Positions 33,188 to 42,418 of a DNA stretch of 64,000 bases are shown here, in pieces; within the stretch, counting starts at the first letter, position 1, and every line of letters starts with the position of its first letter. The DNA is from VRUE01 sp036524775 (GTDB lineage Bacteria; Actinomycetota; Thermoleophilia; Solirubrobacterales; 70-9), in assembly GCA_036524775.1 (NCBI GenBank), contig DATDBO010000045.1, positions 1 through 64,000 on the forward strand, given 5' to 3'. The notes under the pieces are model-generated. The model did not search any database. It worked only from the letters and a program-made list of their open reading frames with translations, and was not told where the DNA came from. Position numbers and translations under genes: made by a program.

Positions 33188-35146
33188 GTGCAAAGCACCG
33201 AGCAGACCCGAATCGGGCGGTTCTTCGACCGGCACCCGGTGCCGCTGCGGGCCTTCGCGCTGCTGGCGCTGGTCTGGGGCGTCGGCTACCTGACCTGGCG
33301 CATCGGCTGGAGCGCCGAAGGGACCAGCCCGCTCCTCTTCGCGATGCTGCTCGTCACCGAGATCTACGGGCTTTGGGCGCTCGGCACGCTCACCTGGTAC
33401 TCGTGGTCGCGCCCGCCCGCCGTGCGCCCCCCGGCTACGCCGGGTCGCAAGGTCGACGTCTACGTCTGCACCTACGACGAGCCCTTCGAGGTCGTCGCGG
33501 CGACGCTGGCCGGCTGCCGCGCCCTCACCTATCCCCACACGACCTGGCTGCTCGACGACGGTCGGCGGCCGGAGATGGAGGAGCTGGCCCGGATCGCCGG
33601 CGCCGAGTACCTGACCAGGCCCGACAACTCGCACGCCAAGGCGGGCAACATCAACGCCGCCCTGCCGCGCACCGAGGGCGAGCTGGTGCTGATGCTCGAC
33701 GCCGACCACGTGCCGATGCCCGACGCGCTCGACGCGATGGTCGGCTACTTCGACGACGAGAGAGTCGGCCTGGTGCAGAGCCCGCATGACTTCTTCAACC
33801 ACGACTCGGTCCAGCACTACGTCGTCGGCCGCCACGAGCAGTCGCTCTTCTACCGCGTCGTCTGCCCCGGCAAGGACCGCCACGGGGCCGCCTACTGGTG
33901 CGGCTCGGCGGCGCTGCTGAGCCGCCAGGCGCTGCTTGAGATCGGCGGCGTCGCCACCGAGACGCTCGCCGAGGACTTCCACACGACGATCCGCCTGCTG
34001 CGCCACGGCTGGACCAGCCGCTACCACGACGAGGTCCTCGTCCAGGGCCTCGCCCCGCACGACCTCGACGGCTACCTGCTGCAGCGCGACCGCTGGGCCC
34101 GCGGCAACCTCGCCGTCTTCACCCTGCCCGAGTCGCCCCTGCGCGCCCGTGAGCTGAAGCCGCTGCAGCGGCTCTCCTACTTCGTCAGCCTCGCCGCCTA
34201 CCTGGCGCCGCCGATGCGCCTGCTGCTGCTGGCGACGCTGGGAGCGGTGATGTGGACGGGCGCGCTGCCGATGAAGGTCAGCGTGCTCGCCCTGGCGGCG
34301 CTCTGGCTGCCGGCGGTCAGCCTCAACCTGCTCGCCGGCTCGGCGCTGACCCGCGGCTACATGAAGATCGGCGAGACCGCCCACTACGAGCTCTTGACGA
34401 TGGAGATCTACACGCGGGCGCTGCGCTGCATCCTCCGCCCCGGCCGCACCGCCTTCAAGGTGACGCCGAAGCAGGGCGGCGACAGCGGCGGCCTGCACGC
34501 CGTGCGCAAGCTCCACCTCGTCGTCCTCGCCGCGGTGGTGCTCGGCGGCGGGACGATCATGCGCCTGCTCGACCTCGCCGGGGTCGGCCCGCTGCCCGAC
34601 ATGCCGGGGATCGCCGCGGTCGTCGTGCCGCTGCTCGGCCTGATCGAGCTGCGCCGCGTCCTGCGCACCCTGCGGGCTGTCGGCCGACGTCGGCAGCGGC
34701 GCCAGATCTACCGCTTCCAGGGCGACGCACCCGCCCACTGCTTCGCGGCGGGCGGGCACGTCGGCGGCCGCCTCATCGATGCCAGCGCCGCCGGCGTCGG
34801 GCTGGTGCTCGACGCGCCGGTGGAGGTCGGCGAGCGTCCCGCCGTGCTGCTGACGCTGGAGGAGGCCGGCGGCAACTGGCAGGAGGTCGCCGCCCAGGTC
34901 GAGGTGCGCTCCTGCCGCGAGGCCGACGGGCGTTATCTGGTCGGGGCGACGATCGAGGAGATCGACCCCGCCTCGCGCATGCGCCTGATGGAGTGGTGCT
35001 ACGTCGTCTGCAGCCACGAGCGCCTGCGTGGGCGCCGTCCGGCCGCCGCACCCGTGCCGATGGCGCAGGAGGAGGCGATCGTGCTGCCGCTCGACGCCGC
35101 CCCGGTTCCCGTGCGCACGCTGAAAGAGGCTCCGGAAGCCGTTTAA
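33188..35146 (+). CDS. Cellulose synthase-like glycosyltransferase 2 with C-terminal PilZ domain
   Basis: 652 residues. Two N-terminal helices; GT2 core with VDVYVCTYDEP, HAKAGNINAAL, LMLDADHVP, TLAEDFHTTIRLLRHGW (catalytic ED) and QRDRWARGN (QxxRW); several more helices. The end is a PilZ domain with RxxxR (RQIYR) and DASAAGVGL (DxSxxG), which binds cyclic-di-GMP. This is the layout of BcsA, so it probably extrudes a polysaccharide under cyclic-di-GMP control; the sugar is unknown and no BcsB partner is present. Start GTG at 33188. Confidence 0.9.
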   Translation: MQSTEQTRIGRFFDRHPVPLRAFALLALVWGVGYLTWRIGWSAEGTSPLLFAMLLVTEIYGLWALGTLTWYSWSRPPAVRPPATPGRKVDVYVCTYDEPFEVVAATLAGCRALTYPHTTWLLDDGRRPEMEELARIAGAEYLTRPDNSHAKAGNINAALPRTEGELVLMLDADHVPMPDALDAMVGYFDDERVGLVQSPHDFFNHDSVQHYVVGRHEQSLFYRVVCPGKDRHGAAYWCGSAALLSRQALLEIGGVATETLAEDFHTTIRLLRHGWTSRYHDEVLVQGLAPHDLDGYLLQRDRWARGNLAVFTLPESPLRARELKPLQRLSYFVSLAAYLAPPMRLLLLATLGAVMWTGALPMKVSVLALAALWLPAVSLNLLAGSALTRGYMKIGETAHYELLTMEIYTRALRCILRPGRTAFKVTPKQGGDSGGLHAVRKLHLVVLAAVVLGGGTIMRLLDLAGVGPLPDMPGIAAVVVPLLGLIELRRVLRTLRAVGRRRQRRQIYRFQGDAPAHCFAAGGHVGGRLIDASAAGVGLVLDAPVEVGERPAVLLTLEEAGGNWQEVAAQVEVRSCREADGRYLVGATIEEIDPASRMRLMEWCYVVCSHERLRGRRPAAAPVPMAQEEAIVLPLDAAPVPVRTLKEAPEAV

Positions 35147-35162
35147 GCGCCCTGGTGCGCTG

Positions 35163-36599
35163 CTACTCGACCTCCATCGACTCCAAGCCGCTGTCGAGCT
35201 CGGCCGGCGTCGTGGCGCCGGAGGGAACCGGAACGGCGCGGAACGTGGAGGCGGCGAGCCCCAGCCGGAAGGCGATCTGTCCCTGGCCGTCGAAGGCGGT
35301 GACGAGCGGATTGTCGCCCCAGCTGACGAGCCAGCCGCCGTCATTCAGCTGCCTTGCCGAGCCGCAGCAGTGGCTGGTCTTCACCGCGGGATCGTTGAGC
35401 TGGCCCAGATAGGTCGCCTCGCCGGCGGCGAGGTCGAGGCGGTAGAAGACGACCCTTGGCCGCCGCGGCCGATCCTTGCCGTTGTCGTAGATGCTGAGGC
35501 TGCCGTCGTCGGCGATGCGGGCGTCGTGCTGGCCGCCGAGCAGCTTGTGAGCCGGGTCGCCGACGACTCGCAGCGAGTCCGCCGTCTCGGTACCACCCAG
35601 CTTCCAGAGGATCTCGCCGGTCGAGCGTTGGATCCCGTATACCGCGTCGGTGTGGCGAGTCGAGATCACCACTTCGTCCTCGCCTCGCGGCTCGATCGAG
35701 TTGATGTGGACGGGATCGAAGGTTGGGAGCGCTCGCAGGCCCGGCTTGGCGTTGCTGAGCACGTTTCGCCACCAGCGGCCCGTCTCGCCCAGGCCGATGT
35801 GCCGACGCGAGCGCCAGCGCCAGCGCACGTGACCCCGCGGATCGAGCTCCTCGATCTCGGCGAAGACCACCGCCGCCTTTGCGGGGCCGCCGAAGCGCCG
35901 CAGGTCGGCCTTGCCGGGGACGTAGGAGTCGATCAGGAAGCTGCCGCCGTCCAGCTCGCGCAGCTCGTGCCCGTCGATGACCGAGTCCCTCGTCCTGACG
36001 AGCCGCAGCAGCTTGCCCGCGGGCGAGCGAATCTCGTAGGCCATGCGCGGGTCCAGCCCATACCCGTCGCCGAACGACCGCGCCCAGGCGATCGTGCCGT
36101 CGTGCAGGATCTGCCCCCAGAGGGCGCGGGTCTCGGGGCTGTACCACCAGCGCGGCACGCCCTCGTCGTCGAAGACGATCACCCAGGGTCGGGCATCCCG
36201 GGAGACCTTGAAGCTGACCACGAAAAGGCCCGAGGCGGTAGGGCGCAGCTGCTCGAATCGCCAGGCGGGGAAATCGGCGGGGAGGCAGCGCACCCGATAG
36301 GTGCGCTGCCGGCCGTCGTCGAAGACGGTGATCGGGAAGTCCTCGCCCGGGCGGGCGCCGGGGTCGATTCGCACGGCTCCCGTCCGCGCGGGCTTCGTCC
36401 CGACCGCGACCTTGGCGCCGCCGCCGGCTTCGACTCGTATCGGTTGCGCGTTTCGTCCGCAGCGCGAGACGTAACGAGTCTCGGTGGGATCGAAGCGAGG
36501 GAAGACGCCCTCGATCGCGACCGAAGAGGTTGGGGCCGGCGATGCGCACCCGGCAATCCCAAATCCCAGGATGACCAGGACGAGAAGGCCGGCGACCAC
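35163..36599 (-). CDS. Arylsulfotransferase (ASST)-like lipoprotein
   Basis: 478 residues. Lipobox LGFGIAGCASPAP. The body is a six-bladed-propeller-like sequence with ASST-family blocks: GVPRWWYSPE, VIDGHELRELDGGSFLIDSY, DPVHINSIEP, EILWKLGG, LGGQHDARI and SIYDNG. Bacterial ASST moves sulfate between phenols; related actinobacterial proteins are often uncharacterised. Convergent with the glycosyltransferase. Confidence 0.82.
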   Translation of the reverse strand: MVAGLLVLVILGFGIAGCASPAPTSSVAIEGVFPRFDPTETRYVSRCGRNAQPIRVEAGGGAKVAVGTKPARTGAVRIDPGARPGEDFPITVFDDGRQRTYRVRCLPADFPAWRFEQLRPTASGLFVVSFKVSRDARPWVIVFDDEGVPRWWYSPETRALWGQILHDGTIAWARSFGDGYGLDPRMAYEIRSPAGKLLRLVRTRDSVIDGHELRELDGGSFLIDSYVPGKADLRRFGGPAKAAVVFAEIEELDPRGHVRWRWRSRRHIGLGETGRWWRNVLSNAKPGLRALPTFDPVHINSIEPRGEDEVVISTRHTDAVYGIQRSTGEILWKLGGTETADSLRVVGDPAHKLLGGQHDARIADDGSLSIYDNGKDRPRRPRVVFYRLDLAAGEATYLGQLNDPAVKTSHCCGSARQLNDGGWLVSWGDNPLVTAFDGQGQIAFRLGLAASTFRAVPVPSGATTPAELDSGLESMEVE

Positions 36600-36612
36600 T
36601 TGGTGGCGACCC

Positions 36613-37020
36613 CTAGGCTCGGCCTGCCATGCGATCGCGGGCAGCCGTCATGTCGCGGTCAGTGCCCGGCGGCGGCCCCTCGCGCAACCGCAGGTGCCGT
36701 CGCGCGGCGGCCACCGTGGAGGCCGACGTGCGGCAGGCCTTCGCGATCGAGCCATCGGTGCGATCCGGGCTCCGACGCACCTCGAACTCGATCACGCCGG
36801 TGCGGCGAAGCTTGACGCGAGCATCCCTGCCGCTGTCGCTTGGCGCCGCATCGAGCGCGGCCTCGCCGGCCTGGTGTCGCCTGCAGGTGAGGCAGAAGCA
36901 GCCCTCGGCAGAGCTGACCCAGTTATCTGGAAGCGGCGTCGGTTTGCCGTCGATTCGGCTCGCCGAGACGCCGCAACCGGTGCAGGTCCACTTGCAGGCG
37001 GCGTCGCCTCGCCGGCTCAC
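36613..37020 (-). CDS. Small zinc-ribbon/helix-turn-helix protein
   Basis: 135 residues from the GTG at 37020, overlapping the helicase stop (GTGA). Two Cys pairs: CTGC near the N-terminus and CFCLTC about 25 residues later, fit one zinc ribbon. The C-terminal part (GSIAKACRTSASTVAAARRHL) looks like a DNA-binding helix-turn-helix. Not recognised further; the overlap suggests a partner role with the RNA helicase. Confidence 0.7.
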   Translation of the reverse strand: MSRRGDAACKWTCTGCGVSASRIDGKPTPLPDNWVSSAEGCFCLTCRRHQAGEAALDAAPSDSGRDARVKLRRTGVIEFEVRRSPDRTDGSIAKACRTSASTVAAARRHLRLREGPPPGTDRDMTAARDRMAGRA

Positions 37021-38228
37021 CGCGCGGCCTTCGTTCTGCGGCGGCGCCGGCGGCGCGCCTGGCGCTGCGGCTCGGCCCCGCGGTCGTGGCTTGGGCGTTC
37101 GGGTCCGCGGTCATGGCTTGGGCGTCCTTGGTCGAACTCGCGGGTGAGGCCGAGAGAGCCGGCCATGCGCCGGACCTCGTCGACCTGGTCGACGAGCACG
37201 AAGCTGATCCCGGTGCCCTGGCGGCCCGCCCGCCCGGTGCGGCCGACGCGGTGCACGTAGGAGTCGCGGTCGCCGGGCGCGTCGAAGTTGACGACGTGGG
37301 TGACGCCCTCGACGTCGATGCCGCGGGCGGCGACGTCGGTTGCGATCAGGGCGCGCACCGCGCCCGATTCGAAGCGCGCCAGGGCCCGCTCGCGCTGGCC
37401 CTGGCTCTTGTCGCCGTGCATGGCGACCGCCTGGATCTCACGGGCACGCAAGCGCTTGACGAGTCGATCGGCGCCGCGCTTGGTGCGGACGAAGACCAGG
37501 GTGCGACCATGCTCGCTGCCACCCAGTTGCTCGACCAGGTGGTCGAGCTTGACGCTCTGGGAGTCGACGTGGAGGAAGCGGTGCTCGACGTCGGCCTTGC
37601 CGCGCTCGCTCTGCGCTTGGGTGTGGCGGCGGGCGTCACGGGTGTAGGCGGCGGCGATCTTGCCGGTTGCCCCCTCGAGGGTCGCCGAGAAGAAGAGGGT
37701 CTGACGCCGGTCGGGGGTCTGGGAGACGATCCGGCTCACGGCCGGCTTGAAGCCCATGTCAAGCATGCGGTCGGCCTCGTCGAGGACGAGGATGCGGACG
37801 CGCTCGAGCGAGACGACGCCGCGGGCGATCAGGTCCTCGAGCCGGCCGGGGGTGGCGACGAGGATGTCGGCGCGGCGCGCTGCCGCGATCTGCGGCGCGA
37901 AGCCGACGCCGCCGTATACCGCGGCGATCCGCAGCCCGCGAGCATCGGCGACGGGGCGGAGCTCGGCGACGATCTGGCCCGCCAACTCTCGGGTCGGGGC
38001 GAGGACGAGGGCGGAGGTGTGTTTCGCGCCGGGCTCGATCCGCTCGACCAGCGGGATGCCGAAGGCGAGCGTCTTGCCCGAGCCGGTCGGCGACTGGACG
38101 AGCAGGTCGTGCCCGTCGAGCGCGTCGCGCACGACCAGCTGTTGGACGGGGAAAGGCTTGGTGATGTCGCGGCGCGCGAGCGCGCTGACGACAGGCTTGG
38201 ATATGCCGAGGTCGGCAAACGAAGTGAT
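37017..38228 (-). CDS. DEAD-box RNA helicase, probably started at an ATC codon
   Basis: About 403 residues from 38228. Motifs: Q-motif KPFPVQQLVVRDAL, Walker A SPTGSGKT, PTRELAGQI, TPGRLEDL, DEAD in VLDEADRMLDMGF, SAT, and the helicase-C blocks FVRTKRGADRLV, LIATDVAARGIDV and YVHRVGRTGRAG. The tail is basic. AAAAGGAG lies eight bases before ATC at 38228, giving the usual N-terminus TSFADLGI; the only upstream ATG (38360) adds 44 atypical residues without a ribosome site. Cold shock or rRNA assembly is the usual role. Confidence 0.9.
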   Translation of the reverse strand: MTSFADLGISKPVVSALARRDITKPFPVQQLVVRDALDGHDLLVQSPTGSGKTLAFGIPLVERIEPGAKHTSALVLAPTRELAGQIVAELRPVADARGLRIAAVYGGVGFAPQIAAARRADILVATPGRLEDLIARGVVSLERVRILVLDEADRMLDMGFKPAVSRIVSQTPDRRQTLFFSATLEGATGKIAAAYTRDARRHTQAQSERGKADVEHRFLHVDSQSVKLDHLVEQLGGSEHGRTLVFVRTKRGADRLVKRLRAREIQAVAMHGDKSQGQRERALARFESGAVRALIATDVAARGIDVEGVTHVVNFDAPGDRDSYVHRVGRTGRAGRQGTGISFVLVDQVDEVRRMAGSLGLTREFDQGRPSHDRGPERPSHDRGAEPQRQARRRRRRRTKAAR

Positions 38229-38410
38229 GTTGTGAGCTCCTTTTGAGCGACTGAGGGGAGATCCTGCGGCCCTGGGCGCCCAAAGCGGCACACGGAGGAA
38301 ACGGAACCTCTCGGGTGGCGGAATGGCCAGACCCGACCGAACCACAGTAGCAGCAGGCAATTTGTGGGGCCACTGACCTCGATTCCACCTGAACCACCTA
38401 CCCTGACCCT

Positions 38411-39577
38411 ATGTCTCGAGGTGTAGGCCAGCAGCGTCGGCATCACCTGGACGCCATTCGCGTATCGGCAATCCTCCTCCTGATCCCATACCACGCTGCC
38501 CGCTATGTCCAGAAGGGCGACGGAGGGGCCGAGATCGTCGATGCCGTCGTCTGGTTCGTCCATACGTGGCACATGCCCCTGTTCTTCGCCATCTCCGGGT
38601 TCCTTGCCGCAAGCGCGCTGCGACGATCCACCGCTGTCGGGCAGCTGCGTGCCCGGTTTCGCCGACTCGGGTTGCCGCTGGCCGTGGGGATGCTGACGGT
38701 CGTGCCGCTGGCGAACTTCCTCGTCATCGGCGCGGCGGCCCTCTGGCCGCGCAAGGGTGCGCTCCCGCCGAAGCGAGAGCTGGACATCGCCAACGTCTTC
38801 AGCCTCTCGCCGCGGCACCTGTGGTTCATCGCCTATCTGCTGATGATCTCCCTGATCGCGATCGGAGTCTGGTTGGCGATCCAGCGCGCACCTGGGCTGG
38901 GGGCAGCGATCAACCGTGGCTTTCGCAGCCTGATCGGGTCCTGGTGGGCGGTTCCTGTCCTGGCGTCGATCAGCGCGGCGATCCTGATCACCAAGACCGG
39001 CTGGGTGGCGGGGGGAGCCGCATCCAACTCGCTGGTCCCCGCCCCGACTCTCTTCGCGTACTACAGCCTCTTCTTCTTCTTCGGTTGGCTTCTCAGCGGC
39101 CAGACCGACCTGCTGGAGGACCTCAAGCGCGGGGCCTGGCTGCGGCTCGGGGCCGGAGTGCTGATCGCCGTGCCGGCCTTCCTGCTCTTCTACGACAACG
39201 GCGACTTCACCGGCAACGTCGGCACGCCGGGCATCCTGGCCGAAATCGACGAGCTGCGCCTTTATGGACTGTTCACCGTGGGCATGGTCTGCTGGCTGAC
39301 CCTGTTCGGAATCTGGGGCGTGCTGGCGCGATACGTCCGCAAGGAGTCGCGCGTGCTGCGCTATCTGTCAGACGCAAGCTTTTGGATCTACCTCGTTCAC
39401 ATCCCGTTCCTCGTCGCCCTGCAGAGCTCCCTCTCCACGACCGAGCTGGCAATCCCCGTCCGCTGGGGGCTTGCCGTGAGCGGGACCCTTGCGATGGCCA
39501 TCGGGACGTATGCCCTGATCCGTGGGGGGCGCAAGCTGGCGACGAAGCATGTGCGCCCTCGCGACGCTCCCGGCTAG
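38411..39577 (+). CDS. Acyltransferase family 3 membrane protein
   Basis: 388 residues, about 10 membrane helices. The N-terminal signature HLDAIRVSAILLLIPYHAARY... and HTWHMPLFFAISGFLAA is that of OpgC/OafA-type acyltransferases, with the conserved early His. It acylates an envelope glycan or lipid. Convergent with an SGNH hydrolase 11 bases away. Confidence 0.88.
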   Translation: MSRGVGQQRRHHLDAIRVSAILLLIPYHAARYVQKGDGGAEIVDAVVWFVHTWHMPLFFAISGFLAASALRRSTAVGQLRARFRRLGLPLAVGMLTVVPLANFLVIGAAALWPRKGALPPKRELDIANVFSLSPRHLWFIAYLLMISLIAIGVWLAIQRAPGLGAAINRGFRSLIGSWWAVPVLASISAAILITKTGWVAGGAASNSLVPAPTLFAYYSLFFFFGWLLSGQTDLLEDLKRGAWLRLGAGVLIAVPAFLLFYDNGDFTGNVGTPGILAEIDELRLYGLFTVGMVCWLTLFGIWGVLARYVRKESRVLRYLSDASFWIYLVHIPFLVALQSSLSTTELAIPVRWGLAVSGTLAMAIGTYALIRGGRKLATKHVRPRDAPG

Positions 39578-39588
39578 ACGGTGGATTC

Positions 39589-40500
39589 CTACCGACCGTC
39601 TGCCGGCGGGACTACCCGGCGCAGGCGATCGAGGACAAGCAAGGCTCCGAGGTTCCGCAGTGCATACCCCTGCCGCAATCCCACGGGCCGAAAGTCAATC
39701 GCGGTGCAGGGTGGGCAGAGAACGCTCGGGTGGACGCCGTCGCGACTCAGACCCGCGCGGGGAACCCCCGGCGCGACCATCTGTCGCCAGTAGTTCCAGA
39801 GCGGCAGGGCCCGGTTCTCGGCCAAGGCGGCGATCTCGGCATTGAACCGCGCGACCCGGGGCGAGAACGGCTGCCTGGTCCGAGGCGGGATCGTGCTGAT
39901 CACCGGGATGGTTCCCGCACTGGACACGAGCCGTGCGACTCGAGCGAGGTCGAGGCGGAACCGGGTCGCGGTGAAGTCCTCCAGATCATTGGTTCCGAAC
40001 ATGATCAGGGCAACCGATGGGCGGAGCTTTTGCAGCTCACAGGAAACGGCGGGCAGCCCGTGGCACTCCGTGAGGGATTCGCGCGGCAGAAGCGCATCGG
40101 CGGCTCGCCATCCTCCGACCGCGGCCACGCCCAGGCGCGAATAGCTGTTGCTGACCGGACACTGAGCTTCCTCAGAGCCGGCGGGCACGGCGGTCCGCCC
40201 GAAGAACGCGAGCGTCCCGCCCAGCTCCTCCCACGGGCCCAGCTGGGCCGGCCGGCACGCCAGCGCTTGCAGGAACGCCGGCGATGCAGTGATGCTGTCG
40301 CCGATCTTGGCGACGACCCCCGGGCGATTGCCGAACTGCCCTCCACGGCTCACGACCTTTTCGAGGTGGCCGGTGACGACAGGTCCAAGCGCCGGCACGA
40401 CAGGCAGCTCCTGCCATTCGCCGGCAACGGACCGATCGCTGAAAAGAGAGCCAGGTGCAAGCAGGACCAAGGCTAGGAGGACAACTCTCACCACAAGCAT
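39589..40500 (-). CDS. Secreted SGNH/GDSL hydrolase
   Basis: From the ATG at 40500 about 303 residues. Signal-like start (MLVVRVVLLALVLLAPGS), then VVAKIGDSIT (catalytic Ser), IMFGTNDLEDF (block III Asn) and SRDGVHPS (Asp and His). It cleaves an ester, probably acyl groups on envelope sugars; pairing with the adjacent acyltransferase supports this (inference). The frame stays open through the tRNA-Ser upstream but the signal peptide fixes the start. Confidence 0.82.
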   Translation of the reverse strand: MLVVRVVLLALVLLAPGSLFSDRSVAGEWQELPVVPALGPVVTGHLEKVVSRGGQFGNRPGVVAKIGDSITASPAFLQALACRPAQLGPWEELGGTLAFFGRTAVPAGSEEAQCPVSNSYSRLGVAAVGGWRAADALLPRESLTECHGLPAVSCELQKLRPSVALIMFGTNDLEDFTATRFRLDLARVARLVSSAGTIPVISTIPPRTRQPFSPRVARFNAEIAALAENRALPLWNYWRQMVAPGVPRAGLSRDGVHPSVLCPPCTAIDFRPVGLRQGYALRNLGALLVLDRLRRVVPPADGR

Positions 40501-40531
40501 TCTGCACAAGGCATACAGCGCCGTTCTTGAG

Positions 40532-40621
40532 CGGAGAGGGTGGGATTCGAACCCACGAGGCGGGTTAACCCCGCCCACGCGATTTCCAGTCGCGCTCCTT
40601 AAGCCACTCGGACACCTCTCC
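40532..40621 (-). tRNA. tRNA-Ser (GGA)
   Basis: 90 bases on the minus strand. Acceptor GGAGAGG/CCTCTCC, anticodon stem GCGAC around loop CTGGAAA (anticodon GGA), long variable arm GGGCGGGGTTAACCCGCC, T-arm GTGGGTTCGAATCCCAC, discriminator G. Confidence 0.95.
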
Positions 40622-40642
40622 GGGTAGCCCAAGGGTATTGGC

Positions 40643-41143
40643 TCAGCTCGCGGGCAGCCGGCCTGCCGGCCCCGGCGGCCGACGGGCGGCGAAGAACTTG
40701 CGCAGCAGGGCGGCGGACTCGGCTTCGAGGACACCGCCGGTGACTTTCGGGCGGTGGTTGAGGGCGGGCTCGGCGAGGACGTCGAGGACGCTGCCGGCGG
40801 CCCCGGCCTTGGGGTCGGGGGCGGCGTAGACGACGGCGGGGATGCGGGCGAGGACGATCGCGCCGGCGCACATCGCGCACGGCTCGAGGGTGACGTAGAG
40901 GGTCGTCTCGGGAAGGCGCCAGCCGCCGAGCGCCTCGGCGGCGGCGCGGATCGCGAGGATCTCGGCGTGAGCGGTCGGGTCGCGACGCAGCTCGCGCTCG
41001 TTGCCGGCCGAGGAGAGCAGCTCCTCCCCGCGGGCGACGACGGCGCCGATCGGCACGTCGCCGTGCGCCTCGGCCTCGCGGGCGCGCTCGATCGCGATGC
41101 CCATCAGGCGCCGCTGCGTCGCGCTGACATCGATCTCCGGCAT
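40643..41143 (-). CDS. tadA: tRNA adenosine(34) deaminase
   Basis: 166 residues. Zinc site TAHAEILAI (His and catalytic Glu) and EPCAMCAGAIVLARI (PCxxC), followed by DPKAGAAGSVLDVLAEPALNHRPKV, typical of TadA. It makes inosine at tRNA position 34. It lies next to tRNA-Ser(GGA), but that is not its substrate. Confidence 0.92.
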   Translation of the reverse strand: MPEIDVSATQRRLMGIAIERAREAEAHGDVPIGAVVARGEELLSSAGNERELRRDPTAHAEILAIRAAAEALGGWRLPETTLYVTLEPCAMCAGAIVLARIPAVVYAAPDPKAGAAGSVLDVLAEPALNHRPKVTGGVLEAESAALLRKFFAARRPPGPAGRLPAS

Positions 41144-41239
41144 CGGCCGAAAGTATCGTGCCCCGACAACTTCCCCGCCGGGCAGGTGTTAGATCGTCTG
41201 CCCGCACTGGTGCAGGGATTTCGCGAGCAGATACCGACC

Positions 41240-42418
41240 ATGAGACGACGCCTTCCAATCCTCGCTGCCCTGACGCTGCTCGCGACGGTCGTCCCGGCCG
41301 GCTCGGCCGGCGCGGCGGGGCCTTCGGGGCAGGCTTCGGTGGCGCACCTCGCGCTCGCCGACGACCCCGGGCCGCTCTCCACTCCTCCGGGGCCACCCGG
41401 CGGCTGGGTCTCGCTGCAGTGGAACTTCCTTCCGTGGGAGGGGACCGGCACCGCCGCCCTGCCCGTCTCCGCCGGGGGCATCAACGCGGTCGGCGCCTGG
41501 CAGAACCTGATCGCCGCCGGGCGCCGGGGCGCTTACGGCACCGTCGTCGCCGTGCTCGACACCGGCATCGCCTACCGCGACTACGGCTCGCGCTTCCGCC
41601 GCAGCCCCGACTTCGGCCCCGGCCAGTTCGTGCCGGGCTACGACTTCGTCGAGGGCGACCGTCTGCCGCTCGACGAAAACGGGCACGGCACCCACATCGC
41701 CGGGACGATCGCCGAGAAGACCGACAACGGGATCGGCCTGGTCGGGCTCGCCTACCGGGCCAAGCTGATGCCGGTCCGCGTCCTCGACCGCCACGGCGCC
41801 GGAGAGGCCGACGACATCGCCCAGGGCATCCGCTTCGCCGTCGCCCACGGCGCAGACGTGATCAACATGAGCTTCAACTTCGGCTGCGGCAAGAAGGTCC
41901 CCGGCATCGACGAGGAGCTGCGTCGCGCGTACCAGCGGGGCGTGGTGACCGTGGCCTCGATCGGCAACCTCGGCTCGGAGGCCTGCGTCTCGCCGCCGGC
42001 GACCGGGCCGGGCACGATCGGCGTCGGCGGCAGCACCGAGGGCGGCTGCCTGGGCAGCTACTCGCTGCTGCCCGGCAAGGGCGTCGACGTCCTCGCCCCC
42101 GGCGGCGGCGCCCCGGTCCCCGGCTGCCCGTCGGTTTCGAGTCGCTCGATCTACCAGGTGACGATGCGGAGCGGCAACCCGCGCCGCTTTGGCGAGCCCG
42201 GCAGCTACATCGGCACCTCGATGGCTGCCGCCCACGTCTCCGGCGTGGCCGCGATGGTCCTCGCCGCCGGTGTCCTGCCGCGCAAGGCCTCGGCGAAGGG
42301 GAAGGTCAACCGGCTGACCCGGCGCCTGCGCAGCACCGCACGCGATCTCGGTCTGCCGGGCCGGCAACAGGGCGCCGGCCTGATCGACGCCGCGGCCGCT
42401 ACCGATCCGTCTACGTAG
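41240..42418 (+). CDS. Secreted subtilisin-like serine peptidase (S8)
   Basis: From the ATG at 41240 392 residues; signal peptide MRRRLPILAALTLLATVVPAGSAGA. Catalytic triad in VAVLDTGIAY (Asp107), NGHGTHIAGTIA (His149) and GTSMAAAHVSG (Ser, near 330), with VASIGNLG carrying the oxyanion Asn. No separate inhibitor prodomain is evident. Exported protease. The end overlaps the convergent stress-protein gene by eight bases. Confidence 0.92.
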   Translation: MRRRLPILAALTLLATVVPAGSAGAAGPSGQASVAHLALADDPGPLSTPPGPPGGWVSLQWNFLPWEGTGTAALPVSAGGINAVGAWQNLIAAGRRGAYGTVVAVLDTGIAYRDYGSRFRRSPDFGPGQFVPGYDFVEGDRLPLDENGHGTHIAGTIAEKTDNGIGLVGLAYRAKLMPVRVLDRHGAGEADDIAQGIRFAVAHGADVINMSFNFGCGKKVPGIDEELRRAYQRGVVTVASIGNLGSEACVSPPATGPGTIGVGGSTEGGCLGSYSLLPGKGVDVLAPGGGAPVPGCPSVSSRSIYQVTMRSGNPRRFGEPGSYIGTSMAAAHVSGVAAMVLAAGVLPRKASAKGKVNRLTRRLRSTARDLGLPGRQQGAGLIDAAAATDPST

